From: Flavobacteriales bacterium
GTDB taxonomy: Bacteria > Bacteroidota > Bacteroidia > Flavobacteriales_G > Salibacteraceae
NCBI GenBank assembly: GCA_020435995.1
Contig: JAGQYO010000019.1
Span: 1-40,198, forward strand
Length of the DNA stretch: 40,198 bases
Direction: 5' to 3'
Shown: piece by piece, positions 7,481-15,923 of the stretch
Layout of the letters: the number at the start of each line of letters is the position of its first letter
Position numbering within the stretch: position 1 is the stretch's first letter
The notes under the pieces: model-generated
What the model saw: only the letters and a program-made list of their open reading frames with translations
Told to the model about the DNA's origin: nothing
Database searches by the model: none
Made by a program: the position numbers and the translations under genes

Positions 7481-8194
7481 TTGTTTTTTAAGGATTGGTT
7501 TTCCTCAAAGACTAAAAATCCCACGTCGTTATTTATTAAACAACTCATAGGAGCCTATCCTACAAACATTGCTTTGTATGAAACAGCGTTAACACATAGT
7601 TCCTATATTGAAAACCGGCCGGAACAAGAAAACAACGAAAAACTTGAATTTTTAGGCGACTCAATTCTCGACGCCGTAGTGGCGAACTACCTCATCAAAA
7701 AATACCCCAAAAAGCGAGAAGGTGAATTAACTCAAATAAGATCGCGCATAGTAAATCGCGCCCAACTCAACAGGCTAGCACTAAAAATCCGACTGCACGA
7801 AGTACTTAAAGTTTCGAAAACAGACATCCAAAATACCTCCATACCCGGAAATGCCCTAGAGGCCATTCTCGGAGCAATTTACCTCGACAAAGGTTACGAC
7901 TTTTGCAAAGATTTTATAGAATCTGAGCTGATAAAAAACAACCTCGACATGAACCAAATCATTACAAAAGATGAAAACTACAAGAGCTTGTTGCTCGAGT
8001 GGGCTCAAAAGCGAAGCAAGCGAATAGCCTTTACGCATGAACAAATCAACTCTGAAAAAAACATTTCTTTTGAAGTTACATTGTCCTTAAATGGCGATGA
8101 AAAAGCTAGGGCAAATGCTCCCACCAAAAAAAGAGCCGAACAAATCGCATCCAAAGCAGTGTGGTTGGGCCTTGTTGCAGCCAATAAAGAATAA
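7481..8194 (+). CDS. rnc: ribonuclease III
   Basis: RNase III is a dsRNA-specific endonuclease that matures rRNA and some mRNAs. The 237-aa product has the signature NEKLEFLGD (52-60), with metal ligands E56 and D60, and a second acidic site at E127 (ALEAILGAIYLD). A C-terminal double-stranded RNA-binding domain covers about 165-235 (APTKKRAEQIASK). The start is a TTG two bases after the fabF stop. The first in-frame Met is not until residue 157, beyond most of the catalytic domain, so the non-ATG start is well supported. Translation probably couples to fabF termination. Confidence 0.95.
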   Translation: MFFKDWFSSKTKNPTSLFIKQLIGAYPTNIALYETALTHSSYIENRPEQENNEKLEFLGDSILDAVVANYLIKKYPKKREGELTQIRSRIVNRAQLNRLALKIRLHEVLKVSKTDIQNTSIPGNALEAILGAIYLDKGYDFCKDFIESELIKNNLDMNQIITKDENYKSLLLEWAQKRSKRIAFTHEQINSEKNISFEVTLSLNGDEKARANAPTKKRAEQIASKAVWLGLVAANKE

Positions 8195-8261
8195 CAAAAA
8201 TGTAATGCTCGCCATAATTAACAGCAGGTAAATATGGTAATATTGCAAAAAGAAAGAACAC

Positions 8262-8672
8262 TTGGCTACCCTTGATTTTGACTATGATTACGACTTTTAT
8301 TTAGTAGGCATATTTTGTCATTATAAGGATTATAGACTCGCATGGACCCTCAATACTTACCTGAATTGGGACCTGAAAAAAGAAGCTGATTACACGATTC
8401 TAAACGCTGACACGGAACAAGCTTTTTCGTGCTACATGTATGTAATTGAAGATGAGGAAATCATCTACTATCTGTTGGAAAACAGAGGCTCTAACGGGTT
8501 TTTAGTCCCCGAGCGAAAGGATGTCCATTATTTTCTGTTAGTTGAAGGCCTAATGGAAAAGAAAAGAAAAGAGGTTATCATACATCAAATTAAGGGCTTA
8601 AAAGGCGTATTGTCGGCTATTGAAATAGATCCAAAATCGCTCAGAAGTAAGCAAAATCTCCTCATGGAATAG
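8262..8672 (+). CDS. IPExxxVDY family protein
   Basis: This is a 136-aa soluble protein with no signal peptide. It contains a variant of the family motif, LVPERKDVHYFLLVEG (about 91-106), for which the Bacteroidota IPExxxVDY family is named. Members almost always sit between rnc and pyk, as here; no biochemical function is established. The N terminus is rich in Asp and Tyr (DFDYDYDFYLVG). The start appears to be TTG at 8262, because the frame opens after a stop at 8238 and has no ATG. A TAATATTG sequence (8238-8245), similar to a -7 box, precedes it. Pyk follows 32 nt later. Confidence 0.8.
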   Translation: MATLDFDYDYDFYLVGIFCHYKDYRLAWTLNTYLNWDLKKEADYTILNADTEQAFSCYMYVIEDEEIIYYLLENRGSNGFLVPERKDVHYFLLVEGLMEKKRKEVIIHQIKGLKGVLSAIEIDPKSLRSKQNLLME

Positions 8673-8704
8673 TGTTCGATGAGAACAAATTAAAATAAGA
8701 ACTT

Positions 8705-10135
8705 ATGAAATACCTAGATAACAAAACCAAAATTGTTTCGACCATGGGCCCGGCTTGTGCCGATAAAAAAATCCTGAAAGAAATGATTGAAAATGGCGTG
8801 AACGTGTGCCGTATCAATTTTTCTCACGGCTCATACGAGGATCACCAAATTGTAATTGATAATATTCGCGAAATAAACCGCGAACTCAACATCCATACAG
8901 GAATATTAGCAGACCTACAAGGCCCAAAAATTAGAACGGGTCTCATGAAGGGCAATGGATTTTTATTAAAAGAAAACGCCACCATTGAAATCGGTATAAA
9001 GGATATTGAAGGCGATGAAAACCAAATATCCATCAACTATCAAGACTTTCCTAAAGATGTAAGTGCTGGAGAATTTGTATTGGTTGACGACGGGAAAATT
9101 AAACTTCAAATATTAGAAACCAACAATGTAGATCGTGTAAAGGCAAAGGTGATTCACGGTGGTTTGCTTACCTCTAGAAAAGGTGTGAACTTACCAAACA
9201 CAGCTATTTCTTTGCCTTGTTTGACACCAAAGGACCTTCAAGATTTAGACTTTGCTTTAAAAAATGACATCGCTTGGATTGGCTTATCATTCGTACGATC
9301 AGCTGCTGATGTCATCGAGCTGAAAAAGTTGATAAAAAGCAAGAAGAAAAGCTCCTTAGTCATTGCGAAAATTGAAAAACCAGAAGCTTTAAAAAATATC
9401 GGTGAAATTATAGAAGCTGCTGACGGACTTATGGTTGCTAGGGGAGATCTGGGTGTTGAAATTCCATTGCAGGATGTTCCGCTGGTGCAAAAAAGTTTGG
9501 TCAAAAAATGCCGAAACATGGCCAAGCCCGTCATTATTGCAACGCAGATGATGGAGTCGATGATAGAGCAGTTTTCACCTACCAGGGCCGAAGTAAATGA
9601 TGTGGCCAATGCCGTGCTGGATGGCGCTGATGCCGTTATGTTGAGTGGTGAAACTTCGGTTGGAAAATTTCCCGTTGAAGTTATCAAAACCATATTTAAA
9701 ATCATCGCAAGGGTAGAATTATATGATGGTCTTTACAACACTGAAATCATGCCGGTAGCTTATGATGAACGAAAAATTACCGATGCTATTTGCGACAGCG
9801 CGGCACGCCTCGTAAAAGCTACCGAAGCCAAAGGCATTGTGACCATGACATTTAGTGGTTACACGGCATTTAAAGCATCTTCGTACCGCCCCAAGGCTTT
9901 TATTTTTGTTTACACAGCCAATTTCAAAATTCTAGACATGCTTAGTTTGATTTGGGGGGTAAAAGGCTTTTACTACGACAAGTTTGTAAGTACTGATCAC
10001 ACCATTGACGACATCAAATTTCTACTTAAAAAAGACGGCTATACACAAACCGGAGATTATGTGGTGCATATTGCAAGCATGCCTATCGCCAAAAAAGGCA
10101 CCTCTAACATGCTGAGAATCTCGCATATTAAATGA
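8705..10135 (+). CDS. pyk: pyruvate kinase
   Basis: This enzyme transfers phosphate from phosphoenolpyruvate to ADP, the last step of glycolysis. The 476-aa protein has the N-terminal strand KTKIVSTMGPAC with the NFSHG loop. It also has the lid B domain (about 70-165), the active-site segment IAKIEKPEAL, the GDLGVEIP loop binding Mg2+/substrate, and the signature ATQMMESMI. The C-terminal allosteric domain is complete. It lies downstream of the IPExxxVDY gene in the arrangement usual for the phylum. Confidence 0.97.
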   Translation: MKYLDNKTKIVSTMGPACADKKILKEMIENGVNVCRINFSHGSYEDHQIVIDNIREINRELNIHTGILADLQGPKIRTGLMKGNGFLLKENATIEIGIKDIEGDENQISINYQDFPKDVSAGEFVLVDDGKIKLQILETNNVDRVKAKVIHGGLLTSRKGVNLPNTAISLPCLTPKDLQDLDFALKNDIAWIGLSFVRSAADVIELKKLIKSKKKSSLVIAKIEKPEALKNIGEIIEAADGLMVARGDLGVEIPLQDVPLVQKSLVKKCRNMAKPVIIATQMMESMIEQFSPTRAEVNDVANAVLDGADAVMLSGETSVGKFPVEVIKTIFKIIARVELYDGLYNTEIMPVAYDERKITDAICDSAARLVKATEAKGIVTMTFSGYTAFKASSYRPKAFIFVYTANFKILDMLSLIWGVKGFYYDKFVSTDHTIDDIKFLLKKDGYTQTGDYVVHIASMPIAKKGTSNMLRISHIK

Positions 10136-10170
10136 CGTTAAACAATCCTCGGCCCTCCGTGTTTATACTG

Positions 10171-10178
10171 TAAATTTG
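10171..10178 (+). promoter_or_regulatory. -7 box TAAATTTG of the bacilliredoxin gene
   Basis: This is a perfect TAnnTTTG match, 23 nt before the ATG at 10202, in the 66-nt gap after pyk. It indicates that the bacilliredoxin gene has its own promoter. Confidence 0.5.
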
Positions 10179-10201
10179 CGTCCGAACTAAAAAAAGAGAA
10201 T

Positions 10202-10615
10202 ATGTATCCCCCAGAATTAGTAGCCCCAATGAAACAAGAACTTACTGCGGTAGGTTTCAAAGAGTTGTTTAACCCACAAGATGTTGATCAAGTATTAAAT
10301 AATGAAGAAGGCACCGTGTTGATTATGGTGAATTCGGTTTGTGGTTGTGCAGCAGCCAATGCTCGTCCTGCGGTAACATTAGCCGCTAAGCATAGCAAAA
10401 AACCAGATGTTTTGGCCACAGTTTTTGCTGGTGTAGATGCTGAGGCAACTGCACAAGCTAGAAAGCACATGTTGCCCTATCCACCCTCGTCGCCATCAAT
10501 TGCCTTATTCAAAAAAGGACGTTTGGTTCATTTTATTGAAAGACATCATATTGAAGGTAGACCGGCAGAGTTAATAGCCGAAAACCTGGTCGCAGCATTC
10601 GACGAATATTGTTAA
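10202..10615 (+). CDS. BrxA/BrxB family bacilliredoxin (thioredoxin fold)
   Basis: The 137-aa protein starts MYPPELVAPM and carries the CGC redox motif at residues 47-49 (VNSVCGCAAANARPA), the signature of the YphP/YqiW family. Characterised members reduce bacillithiol-mixed disulphides; whether this organism makes bacillithiol is not shown by the window, so the thiol partner is uncertain. The remaining thioredoxin-fold strands (SIALFKKGRLVHFIERHHIEG) are intact. A bidirectional terminator follows directly. Confidence 0.9.
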   Translation: MYPPELVAPMKQELTAVGFKELFNPQDVDQVLNNEEGTVLIMVNSVCGCAAANARPAVTLAAKHSKKPDVLATVFAGVDAEATAQARKHMLPYPPSSPSIALFKKGRLVHFIERHHIEGRPAELIAENLVAAFDEYC

Positions 10616-10620
10616 AAGCA

Positions 10621-10648
10621 AAAGGCCCAAACGGGCCTTTCGTTTTTT
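10621..10648. terminator. bidirectional terminator between bacilliredoxin and anti-sigma-like gene
   Basis: AAAGGCCC (10621-10628) pairs perfectly with GGGCCTTT (10633-10640) around an AAAC loop. A T-run (10643-10648) follows on the plus strand, and T-rich sequence also follows on the minus strand. It separates two convergent genes. Confidence 0.85.
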
Positions 10649-11099
10649 AGTACACCTTGATGGAATCCAAAGGTATGTTGAGGTTGCTATCTACAGGAAT
10701 TTCGAATAGCGAATCAGCCAACAAAGCTTGGTCAACTCGATAAACAGGATTAGGATTAAAATTTAGCTTTAAACTCAACAGCAGAATCCCAATAGCGGCT
10801 GCACTTAATGTCCATTTTATCCAGTTGGATGCATTAGGTAAACCTTCAGGCGATATGGGAAATAGACTTTGTTTCCGAATTTGCGTGTTGTGCCTTTTCT
10901 CAAAGGCCTGCTTCAAATTGAGTTTGATTTTTTGAGAAGGCTCGAAGCCAAATCGATCATTTTTGATGATATTTTCAATATTTTGCATATCGTTCAATTC
11001 CTTTTGATTTATTTGAGTTTTTAGGTCAGCCTTTTCCGAGTTAGATAAATCTCCTGTTTTCCACTTTTCCATCAGATCATACAATTCTTCCTTTTTCAT
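10647..11099 (-). CDS. putative membrane anti-sigma factor (no zinc motif)
   Basis: This is a 150-aa protein with a charged, helical, Lys/Glu-rich cytoplasmic half (about 1-90), a single membrane segment (about 95-111, TLSAAAIGILLLSL) and a short periplasmic tail of about 39 residues. It starts 4 nt after the stop of the ECF sigma gene, so the two are cotranscribed; membrane topology plus this context suggests an anti-sigma role. The Zn-binding HxxxCxxC motif of classical anti-sigma factors is absent, and I recognise no named domain. An in-frame GTG at 11126 would extend it by 9 residues into the sigma gene; ATG 11099 is preferred. It could instead be an unrelated small membrane protein. Confidence 0.6.
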   Translation of the reverse strand: MKKEELYDLMEKWKTGDLSNSEKADLKTQINQKELNDMQNIENIIKNDRFGFEPSQKIKLNLKQAFEKRHNTQIRKQSLFPISPEGLPNASNWIKWTLSAAAIGILLLSLKLNFNPNPVYRVDQALLADSLFEIPVDSNLNIPLDSIKVY

Positions 11100-11103
11100 A
11101 GCT

Positions 11104-11709
11104 TCATTTTTTGGGGTTAAACTCACGAAGTAATCCGGCCAATTCTTGTTTGGTATAAAACAACTTCGATTTCACTGTTCCTTCTTTTATATTTAATGTT
11201 TGGGCTATCTCTTCAATCGAAAATCCATCATGGTATTTCATCAAGAAAGCGGCCTTGTTATCAGGGTCAAATTTTTCCAAACAATCAAACAGCTTTTCTC
11301 TGAAAAACTCCTCATCTGTTTTCTCATCAACCTGCTTTCCGTTTATCGCAACCTTAGAAGTGTCGGCGCCTTTTAACATCACTTTTCTCACCTCTAATTT
11401 TTTGTATTCATTTTTCACCATGTTGTGAGCAACACTATAAATCCAAGGTCGAAAAAGCCGCGAGGGATCATACATTTCGGGGCGTTCAATAAGTTTCATA
11501 AAAATATCTTGAAGAAAGTCTTCACATTTTTCCCGATCATTACTCAACATTCGACAGAAAAAATAGAACAGTGGCCGATGGTATCTTTCGTATAGTTCGT
11601 CAAATGCCCCGTAATCTCCCTTTTGGGTCAAAGCCATTAAACTTTCATCGCTCGATTTACTCTTCAATCTACTTCCGATAACTTGATTTCTAATAGGCAT
11701 ACATTCCAT
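11104..11709 (-). CDS. ECF-type RNA polymerase sigma factor
   Basis: The 201-aa protein has sigma region 2 (about 37-105: ALYERYHRPLFYF-like core, CEDFLQDIFMKL, RPWIYSVAHNMVKNEYKK) and region 4 (about 140-195: FSIEEIAQTLNIKEGTVKSKL helix-turn-helix). It lacks regions 1 and 3, so it belongs to group 4 (ECF) sigma-70 factors that redirect RNA polymerase to a stress or envelope regulon. A basic N-terminal extension of about 30 residues precedes region 2. It is followed by the anti-sigma-like gene and is divergent from the 549-aa and propeller genes. A -7-like box (11715-11722) ends 5 nt before the ATG. An internal start at M4 is possible. Confidence 0.93.
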   Translation of the reverse strand: MECMPIRNQVIGSRLKSKSSDESLMALTQKGDYGAFDELYERYHRPLFYFFCRMLSNDREKCEDFLQDIFMKLIERPEMYDPSRLFRPWIYSVAHNMVKNEYKKLEVRKVMLKGADTSKVAINGKQVDEKTDEEFFREKLFDCLEKFDPDNKAAFLMKYHDGFSIEEIAQTLNIKEGTVKSKLFYTKQELAGLLREFNPKK

Positions 11710-11714
11710 AGTTC

Positions 11715-11722
11715 CAAAAGTT
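11715..11722 (-). promoter_or_regulatory. -7-like box AACTTTTG of the ECF sigma gene
   Basis: This minus-strand match to the TTTG half of the consensus ends 5 nt before the start codon at 11709. No clear -33 TTG is seen, so dependence on another factor is possible. Confidence 0.35.
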
Positions 11723-11744
11723 CAAATCCTTTTTTCGTTGTGTT

Positions 11745-11762
11745 GTTAACGAGGGTTAATTG
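11745..11762. promoter_or_regulatory. tandem GTTAA element in the sigma/propeller divergent region
   Basis: GTTAACGA (11745-11752) and GTTAATTG (11755-11762) form a 10-bp-period repeat of the element found at 2129-2147. It lies just upstream of the plus-strand -33 TTG (11768), a position suited to an activator. The role is inferred. Confidence 0.35.
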
Positions 11763-11767
11763 AGTAC

Positions 11768-11798
11768 TTGGATTTGTTAATGAAACATTCTACTTTAG
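11768..11798 (+). promoter_or_regulatory. promoter of the 549-aa / propeller operon (TTG-N20-TACTTTAG)
   Basis: TTG at 11768-11770 and TACTTTAG at 11791-11798 are spaced by 20 bp, close to the Bacteroidota consensus. The ATG at 11815 lies 16 nt further on. Confidence 0.5.
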
Positions 11799-11814
11799 AA
11801 ACCATCTTTAGAGC

Positions 11815-13464
11815 ATGAAACTGATTCCAAAAATTTTACTTTTCTCCTTCCTATCATTTATTTTAATTGGCCTAAACCCAATTATACTATTTAACCCTTC
11901 GGATTTCACACTTCCTGATATTCCTCAAAAAATAAACAACCCAATAAAAGACAAAAAAGAAATGTTTGCTGTGGGAGGTCAGGTTTCTGCTGAATGGAAA
12001 TTAAGAACACTGGACATCCCAGAAGAAAGTATCACTGAAAACCAACTTAAGCTTTTTAAAAGCCGTGAAGTTTACCGAATCCATCAAAAACTCCTTAAAG
12101 AAATAAAGGAAGGACCAGAAGGAAAACCGGCTTATGATGTAAAAAGAGCGTTTTTTCGCTCATTGTCACCGAGACAACGTTTGGACTATGACATGGAGAC
12201 AGCGGTAGTTGGGGCCTTAATCACAATGAAGGACGAGGAGGGTAATATAGTTGTGACAGACAGCACCGATGCCACTGGAAGATTCCAAATCGAGGTTGAA
12301 AACCAAAAAACGTACACCTTGATAGTTTCACATGATGATTATCAAACCACCTTTTTAAAACTAAATACTAAAACCCCAAGACCCACGAAATACTCCGGCG
12401 CATCATTTAATCTGCTTATGTACCAAAAAGCAAATACGCGAATACCTAAAGACGCTTTTTTAATCCCTTATAGTCATCTGAGCTTTGATGTAAGAAGTGG
12501 GCAATTTTTGTTCAAGCAAAATGAAGAATTCAGAAAAGCATTAGAGCAAAAAATGGTGGTAGCCCGTGGCTCAGCACTTTATTTTCCTGATAAACAAGCC
12601 TTAGAAGAAGCTCCTCTCGAAATTTATAAAAACAACTCGCTTTACGCTTCATATAACACCAGCAAAAAAGGGAGGGTTGTGGCCTATTTGCCATTTAACA
12701 ATGAATACAATATCGTTGTGAAGAGCACTAGAAAAGGTTATGAAAATAGTATGATTAATATTTCTACTAAGGTTCCAAATGACCTAATGTTGTCCGATGT
12801 GGAGGTGGGAATTGAAGTTCGATTGTATATGACCGAAGAAATTCTAAAAGCTGGACTTAAGGGAATTCCGTTGGCGAAATACTATTACCATGACAAAAAC
12901 CTCAAACTCTCGCAAGATTTGGAATATGCAAAAAGAATTTCAGCTATACTCGAAGGTAAAGCAACAGTGAGTGAACTTTTAAAGGACGAATTGCTTTTAG
13001 CTCAAGGTGAAGGAAGTGTACTCGACCGCATCAACTCAAGGGTTAAAAAAGAAACATTAAACAAAGAACTAGTTGAGAAAGTAATTGCAGAAAATCAATT
13101 TCAAAAACTCATTAGATCCAAAGAAATAAAATCCCAATGGATACAGGAAAAATCATCAGATAAAGAGCGCTACGATGTTGCTAAAGATCATAGAACAAAA
13201 ATAGGGGCCCTTTTTAACTATAGAAATCATCACTTAATGGCTGGTAATAAAAACCAGATACAACGTCAAGTTATTGAGCCGACAACATACCTCAAAACCT
13301 TTTACCATTCCTACGGGTACTCTGAATCTCAAATCCACAAACTAGACTCATATAAAGGCTCAATTGTACTTTCTAAGAAATCATATTATCTACTTTACAT
13401 TCAATACTTTAAAGAAAATAAAAGAATTGCTCCGGAAGATTATGAATCGCTCGTTAATAGATGA
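11815..13464 (+). CDS. exported protein of unknown function with carboxypeptidase-regulatory-like domain
   Basis: The 549-aa protein begins with a hydrophobic segment (about 5-27) acting as a signal peptide or anchor; no lipobox is visible. Residues about 125-195 look like a carboxypeptidase-regulatory-like beta-sandwich (AVVGALITMKDEEGNIV, then TGRFQIEVE and YTLIVSHDDYQ), a module common in Bacteroidota surface proteins. A second similar stretch may lie at about 265-320 (APLEIYKNNSLYASYNTSKK, then GRVVAYLPFNNEYNIVV). The C-terminal 200 residues are Lys/Glu-rich, mostly helical and unrecognised. It overlaps the next gene by 4 nt (ATGA), so the two proteins are probably made together and may interact. 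The domain call is moderate and the function is unknown. Confidence 0.6.
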   Translation: MKLIPKILLFSFLSFILIGLNPIILFNPSDFTLPDIPQKINNPIKDKKEMFAVGGQVSAEWKLRTLDIPEESITENQLKLFKSREVYRIHQKLLKEIKEGPEGKPAYDVKRAFFRSLSPRQRLDYDMETAVVGALITMKDEEGNIVVTDSTDATGRFQIEVENQKTYTLIVSHDDYQTTFLKLNTKTPRPTKYSGASFNLLMYQKANTRIPKDAFLIPYSHLSFDVRSGQFLFKQNEEFRKALEQKMVVARGSALYFPDKQALEEAPLEIYKNNSLYASYNTSKKGRVVAYLPFNNEYNIVVKSTRKGYENSMINISTKVPNDLMLSDVEVGIEVRLYMTEEILKAGLKGIPLAKYYYHDKNLKLSQDLEYAKRISAILEGKATVSELLKDELLLAQGEGSVLDRINSRVKKETLNKELVEKVIAENQFQKLIRSKEIKSQWIQEKSSDKERYDVAKDHRTKIGALFNYRNHHLMAGNKNQIQRQVIEPTTYLKTFYHSYGYSESQIHKLDSYKGSIVLSKKSYYLLYIQYFKENKRIAPEDYESLVNR

Positions 13465-15914
13465 AAGAAAAATATAAAATACTCTTTGGCTTCATAGTAC
13501 TAACCCTGCTAGTTATCCTTAACGGTTTGAGCCAAGATTATTCGTTTAAAAATTTCAGAACCGAAGATGGACTGATTCAATCAGATGTGACATGTATTGA
13601 GCAAGATGAAAAAGGGCAATTGTGGATCGGAACGGTAGGGGGTGTTTCTATTTATGACGGTGTAAAATTCACCAACTTTAACCGACAAAATAATTTAGCC
13701 GAAGAGTGGGTAACGGCAATTCATGCCATGAAAAACGGTCATGTTTGGATTGGACACTTTGGAGGTTCCCTCAGTCTGTATAACGGATTTAGCAAAAAGC
13801 TAGAATCCTTTAAGACTGGCGACCTACTTGGCTTCTATTCGGTAAAGGAAATATGCTCTGACACATCTGGAAACCTCTTCATTTCGACTAATGGAAATGG
13901 AGTTTTTAAGCTCACTTACGCAGATAGCCTTATACTCGAACGGCACCCGGGATATCGAAAAAAATCGAATCCTTCAAAAATCCTAAACCTAAATGAAGGT
14001 CGCTTACTCATTGGGCTTGATAGCGGACTTTTCATGGCAAACTCAACTTCTGTAAAAAAACTATTTGAAGGCACAGTACTGGATCTTAAACCCTACAAAG
14101 ATGAATTAGTAGTGGTACTCACTCCATTTCATATTCACCTCTATGATGTTAATACATCAGAACGAACTGAAATACCACTGCCCAAAGACATGATGGGTGA
14201 TGGGGAAAAATTCGTACATGTAGATATTCGTAAATCTGGTTCATTTTGGGTGAGCACAAACATGAATCGAATTTTCGGATTTGGTGAAAATCGCCAAACG
14301 ATTCTTTCCTCCTTATCAGGGCTAAATGTCCCTAACATCAATGACTTTTTTATCGATCGCGAAGATCAAGTTTGGGTTGGAAGCTCAATAGGCGTAGACT
14401 TATTTTTAGGAAGTGACTTTTTGTATTATAGGGAAAATGTCATTGGCAACAACCTTGTTTGGGATGTTTCTCATATTTCCAAAAACAAAGTTGCAGTGGC
14501 TACCAATGCAGGGTTATCATTCTTACTACTCGATAGCAACAACATGATAAAAAAGTCCAAAACGTTCTTCAAAAATGAGAAAATATCGAGTATAGCTTGT
14601 ACACCCACGAAATGCGTTTGGGCCACAGAGAATGGTGATATATATGAAGGATCAGGCTTTACAAATGGCCACTTGAAATGGAAGATTGGAGCCCCCATTT
14701 CACAGCTGATGTTAGTAGGTGATTCAATCCTATGGATCGCCTCCGAAATTGGCCTTTATAAAGCTAGTTTTAATGGGTCCATTACAAGAGTGATCGTAAA
14801 AGAAAAAGCGGAAGAACACATATTGAGCCTCCTCATCGACAACCAAAATAATCTTTGGATAGGAACTTGGGATGGAGGGCTTTTCAAAGAATCTTCCAAT
14901 GGATTTTCAAAACTTACATTTTCAAATTCTAAGCTTGACTCGAGTTTTGTGTTTTCATTATCACTGGACTCATCCAACAATATATGGGCAGGTACATACG
15001 GCAATGGACTTTTTCAAATTAATCCCACATCATTAGTACTCAAAAACTATAATTGGAAAAATGGAATGCAATGCTCATCTCCTTTGGCCCTTTCTTCAGA
15101 TGCTTCAAATTCCATTTGGATAGGAAGTAATATTGGAATTGAAAAATTTGATCCGAGCACCTCACATTTCGAAGAGTATACCAAAGCTAATGGGTTCGAA
15201 GGGATTGAGGTAAATAACAATGCTTTTTCCAAATCACCATTTGGTGAGCTTTGGATGGGAACAATTGCTGGGCTTGTTAGGTACGAATCATTTGAAGATA
15301 ACCACAACACTTTTCAACCTCAATTAGAATTTACCACGTTATTCATTTCTGACAAAGAAGCCATCTTTCCAGCCGATTCCACATTTACATCGATAGAAAA
15401 CGATTTGATATTTGGATTTATGGGGTATTCTCCAGCCTTCGGAAAAAGCATTGAATATAGATACCGATTGATGCCACAGGATACTCATTGGTCAAAGTTT
15501 AGCAAAATAAACCAAGTAGAATTTCAAAATCTTAAACCGGGAACGTACAAATTACAAGTACAATGTGCTCTTAAAAAAATAGAGTCCAGCATTATTTCTT
15601 ATAGTTTTCTGGTAAAGGTTCCCTTTTATGAAGAAACTTGGTTTTTCGCATCTCAACTGTTAGTTCTGTTACTCCTTTTTTCAATCGCCACTGTACATGG
15701 AAGAAAAACGAAGGGTTCTAGACTCGCTACGATTCTGGCAACCATTGCTGTTATCATTCTATTCGAATGGGGACTCAATTACGTAGAATCAAATGTGGAC
15801 GAGTACACAAGAGGCATTGGATTCTTAAAAATTTCATTGAATGCCATGCTTGCTCTGGTCCTCTTCCCTGTAGAACATTACATTAAAAAAATAATAATAA
15901 AGGGGTCTAAGTAA
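13461..15914 (+). CDS. two-component-regulator-type beta-propeller / Y_Y_Y membrane protein without output domain
   Basis: The 817-aa protein starts with a hydrophobic export segment (about 8-24). It then has repeated propeller blades of the Reg_prop type, with motifs such as GQLWIGTVGGVSIYDG, HVWIGHFGGSLSLYNG, DQVWVGSSIGVDLF, NNLWIGTWDGGLFK, NNIWAGTYGNGLFQ, NSIWIGSNIGIEKF and GELWMGTIAGLVRY (about 48-640). A Y_Y_Y-like beta-sandwich follows (about 665-720: YRYRLMPQDTHWSKF, FQNLKPGTYKLQVQ). In known relatives this periplasmic sensor feeds a histidine kinase, LytTR/LuxR or GGDEF domain. Here there are only three membrane segments (about 728-746, 754-772, 789-806) and a basic tail of about a dozen residues. 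The frame is intact, so this is not an obvious truncation. It may signal by membrane contact, perhaps with the adjacent anti-sigma-like protein (inference). Confidence 0.8.
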   Translation: MKEKYKILFGFIVLTLLVILNGLSQDYSFKNFRTEDGLIQSDVTCIEQDEKGQLWIGTVGGVSIYDGVKFTNFNRQNNLAEEWVTAIHAMKNGHVWIGHFGGSLSLYNGFSKKLESFKTGDLLGFYSVKEICSDTSGNLFISTNGNGVFKLTYADSLILERHPGYRKKSNPSKILNLNEGRLLIGLDSGLFMANSTSVKKLFEGTVLDLKPYKDELVVVLTPFHIHLYDVNTSERTEIPLPKDMMGDGEKFVHVDIRKSGSFWVSTNMNRIFGFGENRQTILSSLSGLNVPNINDFFIDREDQVWVGSSIGVDLFLGSDFLYYRENVIGNNLVWDVSHISKNKVAVATNAGLSFLLLDSNNMIKKSKTFFKNEKISSIACTPTKCVWATENGDIYEGSGFTNGHLKWKIGAPISQLMLVGDSILWIASEIGLYKASFNGSITRVIVKEKAEEHILSLLIDNQNNLWIGTWDGGLFKESSNGFSKLTFSNSKLDSSFVFSLSLDSSNNIWAGTYGNGLFQINPTSLVLKNYNWKNGMQCSSPLALSSDASNSIWIGSNIGIEKFDPSTSHFEEYTKANGFEGIEVNNNAFSKSPFGELWMGTIAGLVRYESFEDNHNTFQPQLEFTTLFISDKEAIFPADSTFTSIENDLIFGFMGYSPAFGKSIEYRYRLMPQDTHWSKFSKINQVEFQNLKPGTYKLQVQCALKKIESSIISYSFLVKVPFYEETWFFASQLLVLLLLFSIATVHGRKTKGSRLATILATIAVIILFEWGLNYVESNVDEYTRGIGFLKISLNAMLALVLFPVEHYIKKIIIKGSK

Positions 15915-15923
15915 ACAAGTGGT

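Noticed and set aside
13013-13464. Possible separate gene for the Lys/Glu-rich C terminus of the 549-aa protein
   Set aside because: The frame is continuous, with no internal start signal or break.
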